A stretch of DNA of 64,000 nt, taken from contig JAHECP010000001.1 of NCBI GenBank assembly GCA_024641665.1, positions 43,117 to 107,116 on the forward strand. Reading direction: 5' to 3'. This document shows positions 35,953-43,912 of the stretch, piece by piece. Both the position numbers and the translations under genes were made by a program. A model generated the notes under the pieces. The model was not told the origin of the DNA. It was given only the letters and a program-made list of their open reading frames with translations, and did no database searches. How positions within the stretch are numbered: position 1 is the stretch's first letter; the number at the start of each line of letters is the position of its first letter. This stretch comes from Acidobacteriota bacterium. GTDB lineage: Bacteria > Acidobacteriota > Vicinamibacteria > Vicinamibacterales > JAHECP01.

Positions 35953-38900
35953 CTACAGCAATCTCAACTGCCGATCCTGCGCCTTGCGGCGTCCCGCAGC
36001 CGTGGGCTGCTGCGTGAGGAGCTCCTGCTCGATGTCGCGCAGGAACGGAGACGCGTCCAGGCTCCGCACCGCGCCGCGCCACCTGCGCTGGAGCGCATGG
36101 CTCAGCACGAGTCGGTCCTTCGCACGCGTCATCCCGACATAGAACAGTCGCCGTTCCTCGGCAGCAGTCCGCTCGTCCAGTTCGTCCCAGTACAACGGCA
36201 GGATCCCGTCCTCCAATCCGACGATGAAGACGACGGGGAACTCGAGCCCTTTGGCGGCATGCAGCGTCAGAAGGGAGATGCACTGGGCGCGAGGGTCCCA
36301 AGCGTCCACTTCTGTTGCCAGCGCCAGCGCGTCGGCGAAACGCGTGCGATCGCCGCCGCACGACTCCGCCAGCGCTCTCAGCCGACGATGCGCACCGTCG
36401 ACCGCGCTCGCATCACGAAGATCCTCTCGCTGCAGGAGAGCGTTGGCCGCGGCCGCGAGCTGCCCGACGAGGCTCTGGCCGGCAGGGTCGTCGACGGACA
36501 CACGCTCCCACTCGCGCACGAGCGCCTGCACGGCGGGTTGCTCGACGAGCGGATCGTGCGAGTGTCTCTTGAACGGCAGGCCGGAGCGGTCGAATGCCTC
36601 GCAGAGCGCTTCGGCTTGCGCGCCGGTCCGATAGAGCACGGCGAAATCCCCAAAGCCGAGCGCGGCCTCGCCGACGCCGGTCGACCGGCCGCTGTCGAGC
36701 GAGAACAAGGTGTGTCCGCCGATGATCCGCTCGATGGTCTGGACGACGAACTCGGCTTCGGCACGCTCGGTGGGCGCGGTGTGCATCGTGATGCGGTCGT
36801 GCATGGCGCGCACGATGTCGGCGGCGGGACGAACCTCTTCCTCGGCGCCCCGCTTAGCGCGCGTGATGACCTGCGACGAAGCTGCCACGATGGTGCCGGT
36901 CGAGCGATAGTTGCGCGTCAGGCGAACGACTGCGGCGCCAGGATAGTCCTGCATGAACCGATCGAAGCACGACGCGTCCGCGCCGCGAAAGCCGTAGATT
37001 GCCTGGTTCGGATCGCCGATCACGCAGACGTTGCCGCCGGACGCCGCGAGCCGCGTCAGCCATCGATACTGCTGGTCATCCACGTCCTGGAATTCGTCGA
37101 CCGAGATCCATCGGAACTGCTGCCGATACCGCGCAGCCAGATCGGCGTCGGTCGCGAGCATCTGCGACGCGAGCCGCACCAGGTCGTCGTAGTCGACCCA
37201 GTGCCTGGCCGCCAGCGCCTCCCGATAGGCCGCCAGCGCATCCGCCACGTCGCGGGGTGACGCGGCGGCGTTGCGCTTCGCTCTGGAGATGGCGCGCAGG
37301 ACAGCGGCCGCGCGCGGCGGGGACAACGCGAGCGTGTGTTCGAGCAGCGTTGTCCGCTCGGCCTCGCCGGCAATCCGGAAGTCCGCGTGCAGGCCCACCA
37401 GGTGTCCGTGCTCGCGAAGCATCGTCAGGCCGAGCGAGTGAAAGGTGTGCACGGCGACAGGCGGGCCGTCCGGGAGCAGGCGCGCGAGCCGCTCTCTCAT
37501 CTCCGCGGCGGCACGTCGGGTGTACGTGATCGCGAGACAGGCAGAAGCCGGGACGCCGCGCTCGGCGACAAGATAGGCAATCCGATGGGTGAGCGTCCGC
37601 GTCTTGCCGGATCCCGGTCCCGCGAGGATCGCGAGGGGACCCTCGACGATTTCGACCGCGCGGCGCTGATCCTCGTCGAGAGGCGCCAGGATTCCGAGGC
37701 TCGCCGGCGTCTTCGCCGGCGCCGGCTCGAGTTGTGTCGGCAGCTGCCGATCCGCGTGATCATCTGAGTGAGGGTGATCCTGGCCCGCCGGGCCCTCAGG
37801 CAGACGCGGACCTTGGACACTGCGTGCGGAAGCCGGCGGGACGGTCTCGGCGAACAGCGAGCCGCCCGCGGTCAGGCGCCGCAGCTCCGCCTCTTCGAAG
37901 AGACGAATCGTCCCATACTCGCCGTCATATCCCGCGTCACGAATCACGCGGCCCGACCGCAGCCGCGTGATGGCCTCGGCGAGGAGCGAAGACGAGACGC
38001 GAGCGATGTCCTCGATGGACACCGACGCCAGGATGGCCAGCTCGGCGCCCAGCGACGCCAGCAGCCTGTGGTAATCGCGCTCGACGGCTTTGCTGGAAGG
38101 CCCGCTCGCGACCAGCTCCGAGAGGATCTCGGGCAGCGGCACCAGGTTCGACACGTCGCCCGCGGTGGCTGGCGGCACCGCCTCCCGACGGTCGGCCAGC
38201 GCCTCCACCCGATGCAGGACCCCGATCGTCGTCGGCTGCCCGCAGACCGGGCACCGGTTGCCGTGCGCGCGCGTTTCCGGCGGCGTCCACCGCACGCCGC
38301 ACTTGCGGTGGCCGTCGAGATGGTACTTGCCTTCTTCGGGGAAGAACTCGACGGTGCCGGCGTAGCCCTCCCCGGTCTCGAGCGCCCGACGGATCGCGTA
38401 GTAATCCAGCTCGGTCTCGAACGTCGTCGCTTCCCGTCCGATCTTTCCGGGCGAGTGCGCATCGGAGTTCGACACCAGCCGGTACCGATCGAGCATCGAC
38501 AGCCGCCAGTTCATGGGCGGGTCAGACGAGAGCCCCGTCTCGACGGCGAAGATGTGGCCGGCGAGATCGCCGTAGCACTCGGCGATGGAGTCGAATCCAG
38601 ACTGCGCGCCGAGCGCGGCAAACCAGGGCGTCCAGATGTGTGCCGGGATCAGGTAGGCATCCGGGCCGGCCTCGAGCGTGATCTCGAGCAGGTCGCGTGA
38701 ATCGAGCCCGAGGATCGGGCGGCCGTCCGAGGCGAGGTTGCCGATGCGGGCCAGGCGCTCCGAGATGCGATCGACCGTGTCGAAGTCGGGCGTGTACAGC
38801 AGGTGATGGACCTTCCTGGTGCGGTCGCCTTTCTTGTAGATCGTGGAGATCTCGACGGTAAGCACGAACCGCGTCACGCCCTGACAGGCAGGCGGGAGGC

Positions 38901-39129
38901 CTCGCGCCACGCCACGCTCGATCTCCGGACGCAGCCGGAACAGGCCGGGCTCGGCCGGCACGAGCTTCTCCTTCAGCTCGCCACGCCACGCCGGATGCGT
39001 GAAGTCGCCCGTTCCCACCACCGCGACGCCCTTGCGGCACGCCCACGACGACAGGTGTTCGAGGTCGAGATCGCGGCTCGTCGCCCTTGAGTACTTGGAG
39101 TGAACGTGCAGGTCGGCGTGAAAGCGCAT
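35953..39129 (-). CDS. PHP-domain nuclease fused to UvrD/PcrA-type helicase
   Basis: 1058 residues from ATG 39129, with GAGG about 11 nt upstream. Residues 1-~310 form a PHP phosphoesterase domain like endonuclease Q/TIGR00375 (DLHVHSKYS, GTGDFTHP, AHIWTPWF, VSNSDAHSP) followed by a probable zinc ribbon (KCGVRW...CPVCGQP). After a linker, residues ~485-1058 are a superfamily 1A helicase: Walker A GPGSGKT at 504, VDEFQDVD, GDPNQAIYGFRGAD, TLHAAKGLEFPVVF and YVGMTRAKDRL. Endonuclease Q nicks DNA at deaminated bases, so the fusion would couple lesion incision to strand unwinding in DNA repair. No signal peptide. It is divergent from the sigma-factor operon and convergent with the pectinase fusion gene. 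Confidence 0.88.
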   Translation of the reverse strand: MRFHADLHVHSKYSRATSRDLDLEHLSSWACRKGVAVVGTGDFTHPAWRGELKEKLVPAEPGLFRLRPEIERGVARGLPPACQGVTRFVLTVEISTIYKKGDRTRKVHHLLYTPDFDTVDRISERLARIGNLASDGRPILGLDSRDLLEITLEAGPDAYLIPAHIWTPWFAALGAQSGFDSIAECYGDLAGHIFAVETGLSSDPPMNWRLSMLDRYRLVSNSDAHSPGKIGREATTFETELDYYAIRRALETGEGYAGTVEFFPEEGKYHLDGHRKCGVRWTPPETRAHGNRCPVCGQPTTIGVLHRVEALADRREAVPPATAGDVSNLVPLPEILSELVASGPSSKAVERDYHRLLASLGAELAILASVSIEDIARVSSSLLAEAITRLRSGRVIRDAGYDGEYGTIRLFEEAELRRLTAGGSLFAETVPPASARSVQGPRLPEGPAGQDHPHSDDHADRQLPTQLEPAPAKTPASLGILAPLDEDQRRAVEIVEGPLAILAGPGSGKTRTLTHRIAYLVAERGVPASACLAITYTRRAAAEMRERLARLLPDGPPVAVHTFHSLGLTMLREHGHLVGLHADFRIAGEAERTTLLEHTLALSPPRAAAVLRAISRAKRNAAASPRDVADALAAYREALAARHWVDYDDLVRLASQMLATDADLAARYRQQFRWISVDEFQDVDDQQYRWLTRLAASGGNVCVIGDPNQAIYGFRGADASCFDRFMQDYPGAAVVRLTRNYRSTGTIVAASSQVITRAKRGAEEEVRPAADIVRAMHDRITMHTAPTERAEAEFVVQTIERIIGGHTLFSLDSGRSTGVGEAALGFGDFAVLYRTGAQAEALCEAFDRSGLPFKRHSHDPLVEQPAVQALVREWERVSVDDPAGQSLVGQLAAAANALLQREDLRDASAVDGAHRRLRALAESCGGDRTRFADALALATEVDAWDPRAQCISLLTLHAAKGLEFPVVFIVGLEDGILPLYWDELDERTAAEERRLFYVGMTRAKDRLVLSHALQRRWRGAVRSLDASPFLRDIEQELLTQQPTAAGRRKAQDRQLRLL

Positions 39130-39162
39130 GACGCCGCCTCGGAACGAGGGTTTCGTGGTAGC

Positions 39163-39204
39163 CGACGAGCGCCGGAGGCCCCTCGGAGTACCCGGCGCTC
39201 GTCG
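39163..39204. repeat. Perfect 13-bp inverted repeat in the divergent PHP-UvrD / sigma-factor spacer
   Basis: Arms CGACGAGCGCCGG (39163-39175) and exact complement (39192-39204), spacer of 16 nt containing CCCCTCGGAGT. It lies between two divergent starts (39129 and 39248), so it could be an operator or an mRNA leader hairpin. The spacer core resembles that of the hairpin at 6418-6457. Confidence 0.7.
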
Positions 39205-39236
39205 CAATCCTACAATATCCGCGCCCCTCGTTCGTC

Positions 39237-39250
39237 TACAACCGTAGATG
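39237..39250 (+). promoter_or_regulatory. Possible -10 directly before the sigma-factor start
   Basis: TACAAC (39237-39242) is 5 nt before ATG 39248 and no Shine-Dalgarno is visible, suggesting a leaderless start. TACAAT at 39211-39216 is an alternative -10 giving a leader of about 25 nt. Neither has a good -35. Confidence 0.4.
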
Positions 39251-39835
39251 CAGGACGCGGCGAGCCTGGAGTCGATGACGCTCGAACAGGACCGGCGGAT
39301 CTCGGAGGTGGTCAAGCGGGAGCAGTCCCGGCTGCGCAACTTCATTCGCCGCCGGGTTTCCGACCCCAGGGACGTCGAGGACATCCTGCAGGACGTCTTC
39401 TACGAGCTGGTGGAGGCCAACCGCCTGCTGATGCCGATCGATCACGTCACCGGGTGGCTGTTCCGCGTGGCGCGCAACCGGATCACCGACCTCTTCCGCA
39501 AGAAGAAGCCGGAGCGCTTCAGCGACGCCGCCGTCACGCACGACGAGGAGGCCGAGCTGGTGCGGCTGAAGGAACTGCTGCCGTCGCCCGACGCCGGACC
39601 GGAGGCGGTCTATGCGCGCAACGTGCTCCTCGAGGAGCTCGAGCTGGCGATCGACGAGCTGCCGCCGGAGCAGCGCGAGGTGTTCGTGGCGCACGAGCTG
39701 GAGGGGCGCAGCTTCAAGGAGATGGCCGCCGAGACCGGCGTGAGCGTCAACACGCTGCTGTCACGCAAGCGCTATGCGATCCGGCGCCTGCGCGAGCGGC
39801 TGCAGGACGTCTACGACGAGCTGACGAGATCATGA
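39248..39835 (+). CDS. ECF-like RNA polymerase sigma factor
   Basis: 195 residues of the sigma-70 family with only regions 2 and 4. Region 2 spans about residues 25-90 (DVEDILQDVFYELVEAN, VTGWLFRVARNRITDLFRKKK, the -10-binding helix) and region 4 about residues 130-185 (DELPPEQREVFVAHELEGRSFKEMAAETGVSVNTLLSRKRYAIRRL in segments) with the -35-binding HTH. It is followed by two small membrane proteins in tight order, which could hold its anti-sigma function although neither has a recognised anti-sigma domain. Expected to direct a stress or envelope regulon. Confidence 0.9.
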   Translation: MQDAASLESMTLEQDRRISEVVKREQSRLRNFIRRRVSDPRDVEDILQDVFYELVEANRLLMPIDHVTGWLFRVARNRITDLFRKKKPERFSDAAVTHDEEAELVRLKELLPSPDAGPEAVYARNVLLEELELAIDELPPEQREVFVAHELEGRSFKEMAAETGVSVNTLLSRKRYAIRRLRERLQDVYDELTRS

Positions 39836-39846
39836 GGGGACCGACC

Positions 39847-40191
39847 ATGCGAAAGAGATGGATCTTCCTGGCGCCGCTGATAATCGTGGTGGTTCTGCTG
39901 TTCATCGCACTCGGCGGCGAGATCGTGCGCCTGCTGTGGAACTGGCTGCTGCCGCCGCTCTTCGGCTGGCCGCAGATTACCTTCTGGCAGGGGCTCGGGC
40001 TGCTGGCGCTCTGCCGGATCCTCTTCGGGGGATGCGGATTGGGAGGCCGCGGCATGACTCGCTCCAACGTGCGCCGCCGCATCGCCGAGCGCATGGAGCA
40101 CATGACCCTTGAGGAGCGGGAACGATTCCGGCAAGGCATGCTCGGACGTTGCGGCTTCGGCCCACCCGCCAGCGAAGGCAAGGAGCAATGA
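39847..40191 (+). CDS. Small membrane protein of unknown function in the sigma-factor operon
   Basis: 114 residues from ATG 39847, with GAGGGGA about 6 nt upstream; an in-frame ATG at 39832 overlaps the sigma stop as ATGA and would add five residues. One clear membrane helix (residues ~6-28) and a second hydrophobic part (~38-60), then a cytosolic or periplasmic basic helix RSNVRRRIAERMEHMTLEERERFRQGM. The MTxEERExFR motif recalls helical hooks in Spy/CpxP-like envelope stress proteins, but the resemblance is too short to name. Likely a partner of the sigma factor. The gene ends in an ATGA overlap with the next. Confidence 0.65.
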   Translation: MRKRWIFLAPLIIVVVLLFIALGGEIVRLLWNWLLPPLFGWPQITFWQGLGLLALCRILFGGCGLGGRGMTRSNVRRRIAERMEHMTLEERERFRQGMLGRCGFGPPASEGKEQ

Positions 40192-40496
40192 AGATGGTCG
40201 ACATGCTCAGCCGGGTGTTTCCTCGGTGCATCGACAACACCTACCGCGGTCACACCCTTGCGCTCTGGCTCTTCATACCGGTCGTGGTCGTGGAGACGGG
40301 TATCGCCCTGGGCACCATCTTCAATGGCGCTGCTGCGGCGCAATCGGCCGATGGCATCCCCCTCGACAGCTTCGGCGCCGGCGGCGCGGAGGCCGTGGTG
40401 GCGCTCTTCGCGATCTGGGGACTCTCGCAGCTCGTGTTCAGCGTGCTCGGTGTCCTGGCGCTCACCCGCTATCGCGCCATGATGAGCATTTCGTGA
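40188..40496 (+). CDS. Small three-helix membrane protein of unknown function
   Basis: 102 residues starting at ATG 40188 within the ATGA that ends the preceding gene, with AAGGAGC just upstream. Hydrophobic segments at residues ~23-45, ~60-80 and ~82-98. A glycine/aspartate loop (IPLDSFGAGGAEA) separates the first two. No known family recognised. Third gene of the sigma-factor operon; tight coupling suggests joint membrane function with the 114-residue protein. Confidence 0.65.
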   Translation: MKMVDMLSRVFPRCIDNTYRGHTLALWLFIPVVVVETGIALGTIFNGAAAAQSADGIPLDSFGAGGAEAVVALFAIWGLSQLVFSVLGVLALTRYRAMMSIS

Positions 40497-40574
40497 CAGA
40501 CTACTTTATAATACAAAGCGGCTGAGCGTCCACGGGTGAAGCCGATCTTGCCGGCGCTCATCGAAGCCTGAGCC

Positions 40575-41546
40575 ATGACGAGAAGAAGACTGCTCAAGAA
40601 GCTTCTCAGAGGCGCGTTCGCTCTCGCTGTCGTAGCCTTGCTGGGGCTTGTCGGCCTGCTCACGCTCCTGTGGATCGAGCACGACACCTCCGTCACGCTG
40701 CCGGCGCCCAGCGGTCCGCTCGCGGTGAGCCGTGTCGTCGAGACCTGGAGCGACAGCCACCGCCCCGATCCGCTCGTGCCCGATCAGCCGACGGACCTCG
40801 TGGTCTGGATCTGGTATCCCTCGACCGGATCTCCCAACCAGAAACCCGCGGAGTACCTGCCGGCGGACTGGCGGCGCGCGCTGGTACGACACCAGGGCGG
40901 GCTCATGAGCACGTTCCTGATGCAGGATCTGTCCCTCGTGCATCCGCACAGCGTGATGGACGGGCCCCTCTCGCCAGAGCAGTCGCGCTACCCGGTCGTC
41001 ATCCTGCGGGGCGGCCTGGGAGCATTGATCGCCCAGTACACGACGTTGGCGGAGGACCTCGCGAGCCATGGCTACGTGGTCGTCGGCTTCGATGCGCCGT
41101 ATCGGACCGTCCTCGTCGTGTATCCCGACGGACGCGTCGTGACGCGCCCGCCGAGCCTCAATCCCGAAACCCTGTCGGGGGAAGCGAAAGTACGCCTGGC
41201 CACCAGGCTCCTCAGCGCCTGGGTGAGCGACATTGGATTCGTGCTCGATCGACTGGACCAACTGAACGCGTCAACCTCCAGCGACCGGCTGCCCCGCAGC
41301 CGCATGGCGCTCACCGTTCGTGGCGCCAACCACTTCACCTTCAGCGACGATTTGCTCATCAGGCCCCGGGCGCTGCTGCGGATGATGCGCATGGCGGGAG
41401 TGCTCGGGCTGGAGCCGCGACGGGGATTTGCGATCAGCGCCGAATCGGTCCGCCGCTTCCTGGACGTGCATCTCAAGGGTGCGCCCGCCGAATCGCTGGA
41501 GGCGTTGCCGACGACCTACCCGGAACTTCGGCCGGGGCTCCCGTAG
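40575..41546 (+). pseudogene. PAF-acetylhydrolase-like alpha/beta hydrolase lacking the nucleophile segment
   Basis: 323 residues, N-terminal membrane anchor (residues ~12-34), then a lipase-like alpha/beta hydrolase: WIWYPS, YPVVILRGGLGALIAQYTTLAEDLASHGYVVVGFDAP (in parts) and, near the end, TVRGANHFTFSDD with the expected catalytic His. In relatives a GHSxGG nucleophile elbow and the acid-bearing strand lie between NAS and the DRLP-type helix; here LNASTSS runs directly into DRLPRSRM near base 41280. About 80-90 residues seem to be cleanly missing in frame and no GxSxG occurs anywhere. It is therefore probably inactive, or a product of a recent in-frame deletion. It keeps a full reading frame, so it could still be expressed. 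Confidence 0.7.
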
Positions 41547-41558
41547 GCGAGGAATCCA

Positions 41559-42380
41559 TTGTCCGACGCGCGTCCGACCCGCGAGTGGTTCGCCCGCTAC
41601 CTGCGCCTCCTGGGCGTCCCGCCCCGTCGGCCCAACCGCGAAGCGCTGTTCGAGCTGACAACGGCCCACCTGACGCGCATTCCCTTCGAGAACGTATCAA
41701 AGCTGTACTATCGCCGGACGGCCGGACTGCGTGGCGTGCCGGACCCAGAGCGTTTCCTGGACGGCGTGGCGCGGTACCACTTCGGGGGCACATGCTACGC
41801 GAACGCCTTCTACCTCAATCAGCTGCTCGCGCACCTGGGCTACGACGTCACGCTGTGTGGCGCCGACATGTCGGCCCCGGACGTGCACATCGTCAACATC
41901 GTCACGCTGGACGGGCGCCCCTACCTGGTGGACGTGGGCTATGCGGCGCCGTTCCTCAGACCGCTCCCGCTGGACCTCGCCGACGACCAGGAGATCGCGT
42001 GGGGCCGTGAGCGCTACGTCCTGAAGCCGCGCGACGGCGCGGGGCGCCCGCGGCTCGAGCTGCACCGCGACGGCGGCCTGCGGCACGCGTATCTGGTGAA
42101 TCCGGCGCCGCGCCGGATCGAAGAGTTCGCCACGGTCATCGCCGGCTCGTTCGCCGACCACGCGACGTTCATGCGCGCGTTGCTCATCGCCCGCTTCTGG
42201 CCGACCCGCTCGGTGACGCTCCGCAACCTGACGCTCATCGAGGCGGAGGGCGCCGACTTCAGCGTCCGGCCGATTCCCGGCCCCGACGATCTGCCTCGCG
42301 TCATCGAAGAGCAGTTCCAGATTCCCGCGGACCTCGCGCGACAGGCGCTCGACGGCGTCGCCCTCACCGAGGAGCCGTGA
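41559..42380 (+). CDS. nat: Arylamine N-acetyltransferase
   Basis: 273-residue cytosolic NAT that transfers acetyl from acetyl-CoA to arylamines or hydrazines. The Cys-His-Asp triad is visible: Cys79 in GGTCYANAFYL, His in DVHIVNIV and Asp in YLVDVGYAAPF; RIPFENVSKLYY and FHLxxN-type landmarks also fit. The start is an unusual TTG at 41559 with GAGGA about 6 nt upstream; there is no ATG or GTG nearby. It follows the defective hydrolase by 12 nt, so the two are probably co-transcribed. Confidence 0.9.
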   Translation: MSDARPTREWFARYLRLLGVPPRRPNREALFELTTAHLTRIPFENVSKLYYRRTAGLRGVPDPERFLDGVARYHFGGTCYANAFYLNQLLAHLGYDVTLCGADMSAPDVHIVNIVTLDGRPYLVDVGYAAPFLRPLPLDLADDQEIAWGRERYVLKPRDGAGRPRLELHRDGGLRHAYLVNPAPRRIEEFATVIAGSFADHATFMRALLIARFWPTRSVTLRNLTLIEAEGADFSVRPIPGPDDLPRVIEEQFQIPADLARQALDGVALTEEP

Positions 42381-42431
42381 GCGCCCGCGGTCGGCGCGAG
42401 GCGGGGCGCCGCCCGTCGCCCGGTCGCCCGC

Positions 42432-42476
42432 TTGACACGGGACGGCCTCGATGATATTGGTAAACGTGTGTTTACC
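42432..42476 (+). promoter_or_regulatory. ArsR promoter with overlapping palindromic operator
   Basis: TTGACA (42432-42437), 17-nt spacer and TATTGG (42455-42460) form a promoter just before the arsR-like gene at 42486. The perfect palindrome GGTAAAC-GTGT-GTTTACC (42459-42476) overlaps the -10 and the transcription start, which is where a self-repressing ArsR dimer would bind. Confidence 0.7.
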
Positions 42477-42485
42477 TATTGATAT

Positions 42486-42830
42486 ATGACCAGACCCCGC
42501 CCATCTCGTGGCCGGACCGCCCGCCCGGCGGCGCCCGACGCCGACACGGTCGAGGCCGTGGTCGCCGCGGCCGAACCCACCAGGCTCCAGATCCTCTTCC
42601 TCCTGGGCCGTCGAAGACGGCTGTGCGTGGGGGACATCGCCCGCGGCTTCACGATCAGCCGTCCCGCGGTCTCGCACCACCTGAAGGTGCTCAAGACGAG
42701 CGGCCTCGTGCGGACCGAACGGGAGGGACAGGAGATCTACTACACGGTCCAGATGGACCGCCTGATCGACACCCTGCGGGCCCTGGCCGATTCGCTGGAG
42801 CGCTGCTGTCCGCCCCGGAGGGCGCGATGA
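42486..42830 (+). CDS. ArsR/SmtB-family transcriptional repressor
   Basis: 114-residue winged-helix regulator: AAEPTRLQILFLLGRR, LCVGDIARGFTISRPAVSHHLKVLKTSGLV (helix-turn-helix, in parts) and REGQEIYYTV wing. A Cys at the start of the alpha-3 helix (LCVGDI) and a Cys-Cys pair near the C-terminus (ERCCPPR) could bind a thiophilic metal or metalloid or act as redox switch. The 18-bp palindrome over its own promoter indicates autorepression. The start has no strong ribosome site. Its stop overlaps the oxidoreductase start as ATGA, so the oxidoreductase is its likely main target. Confidence 0.88.
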   Translation: MTRPRPSRGRTARPAAPDADTVEAVVAAAEPTRLQILFLLGRRRRLCVGDIARGFTISRPAVSHHLKVLKTSGLVRTEREGQEIYYTVQMDRLIDTLRALADSLERCCPPRRAR

Positions 42831-43846
42831 CGGACGGCCGGCGCGCAGGGGGCAACGGCGTTCCCGAGCTCATGGACGCGGTGCACCTCGAGCAGGATGG
42901 AGGCCCGCTGGTCGTCCGGCGGATTCCGGTGCCGGAGCCGGGGCCCGGCGAGGTGCTCGTCCGCATGGCGGCGGCCCCCATCAACCCGTCCGACCTCGGA
43001 TTCCTGGCCGGGTCGTACACGGTGCGGAGGCCGCTTCCCGTCGTGCCCGGATTCGAGGGCAGCGGGACGGTCGTGGCCGCCGGCCGCGGGCTGCTGCCCC
43101 GGCTCCTGGTCGGCAGACGGGTGGCGGTCGCCGCGGCCCAGGGCGGCACGTGGGCGGCATACGCGGTCTCGACGGCCTTGCGCTGCATTCCGCTCGGCAG
43201 ACACGTCTCCCTCGAACAAGGCGCCATGCTCATCGTGAATCCGCTGACCGCCCTCGCCTTCCTCGACCTCGCCCGGCAGGGCCGGCATGCCGCGATCGTC
43301 AGCAACGCCGCCGCGAGCGCGCTTGGAAGGATGATCATTCGGCTGGGCCGGACGGAAGGCGTTCCGGTCATCAGCATCGTCCGGCGGCCGGAGCAGGTGG
43401 CGGTGCTCCGGGCGCTCGGCGCCGAACACGTCCTCGACAGCAGCGAGGACGGCTACGCCGCCGGGCTGCGCGAGCTGGCGCACCGGCTGCGCGCGACGTT
43501 GTTCCTGGACGCCGTCGGCGGCGCGCAGACGCAGACGCTCGTGGACGCGGCGCCCGCAGGGAGCACGATCGTCGCCTACGCCGCGCTGGCGGGTGAACCG
43601 AGCGTCTTCAACGCGCGTACGCTCATTGGCGACGACAAGAAGATCGTGGGGTTCTATCTCGGGCACTGGGCCGCGCACAAGGGCCTGCTGCGCACCGTGC
43701 GGGACATCGTGCGCGTTCAGCGCCTGGCCGGCACCGACCTTCAGACGACCGTGCGCCGGAGGCTGCCGCTCTCCGCGGCGCAGGAAGCGATCGAGACGTA
43801 CCGGCACGACATGACGGCCGGCAAGGTGCTGCTCGTCGCCGATTAG
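42827..43846 (+). CDS. Zinc-type alcohol dehydrogenase/quinone oxidoreductase-like protein (MDR superfamily)
   Basis: 339 residues. N-terminal GroES-like domain (EPGPGEVLVRMAAAPINPSDLGFLAG, PVVPGFEGSGTVVAAG) and a Rossmann half (AAIVSNAAASALGRMIIRLGR, LDAVGG). The structural and catalytic zinc Cys/His sets of true alcohol dehydrogenases are absent, so it is nearer to NADPH-dependent quinone or enone reductases. It is translationally coupled to the ArsR repressor (ATGA) with CGGAGGG upstream, suggesting induction by an electrophile, quinone or metal stress sensed by ArsR. The fold call is firm; the substrate is unknown. Confidence 0.85.
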   Translation: MTDGRRAGGNGVPELMDAVHLEQDGGPLVVRRIPVPEPGPGEVLVRMAAAPINPSDLGFLAGSYTVRRPLPVVPGFEGSGTVVAAGRGLLPRLLVGRRVAVAAAQGGTWAAYAVSTALRCIPLGRHVSLEQGAMLIVNPLTALAFLDLARQGRHAAIVSNAAASALGRMIIRLGRTEGVPVISIVRRPEQVAVLRALGAEHVLDSSEDGYAAGLRELAHRLRATLFLDAVGGAQTQTLVDAAPAGSTIVAYAALAGEPSVFNARTLIGDDKKIVGFYLGHWAAHKGLLRTVRDIVRVQRLAGTDLQTTVRRRLPLSAAQEAIETYRHDMTAGKVLLVAD

Positions 43847-43912
43847 CAGCAGGGTCCGCTGCCTGGGCCTCGCCTTCGACTCGGTCCTGGCTGCTCGGTC
43901 TCTGCCCCTTCC

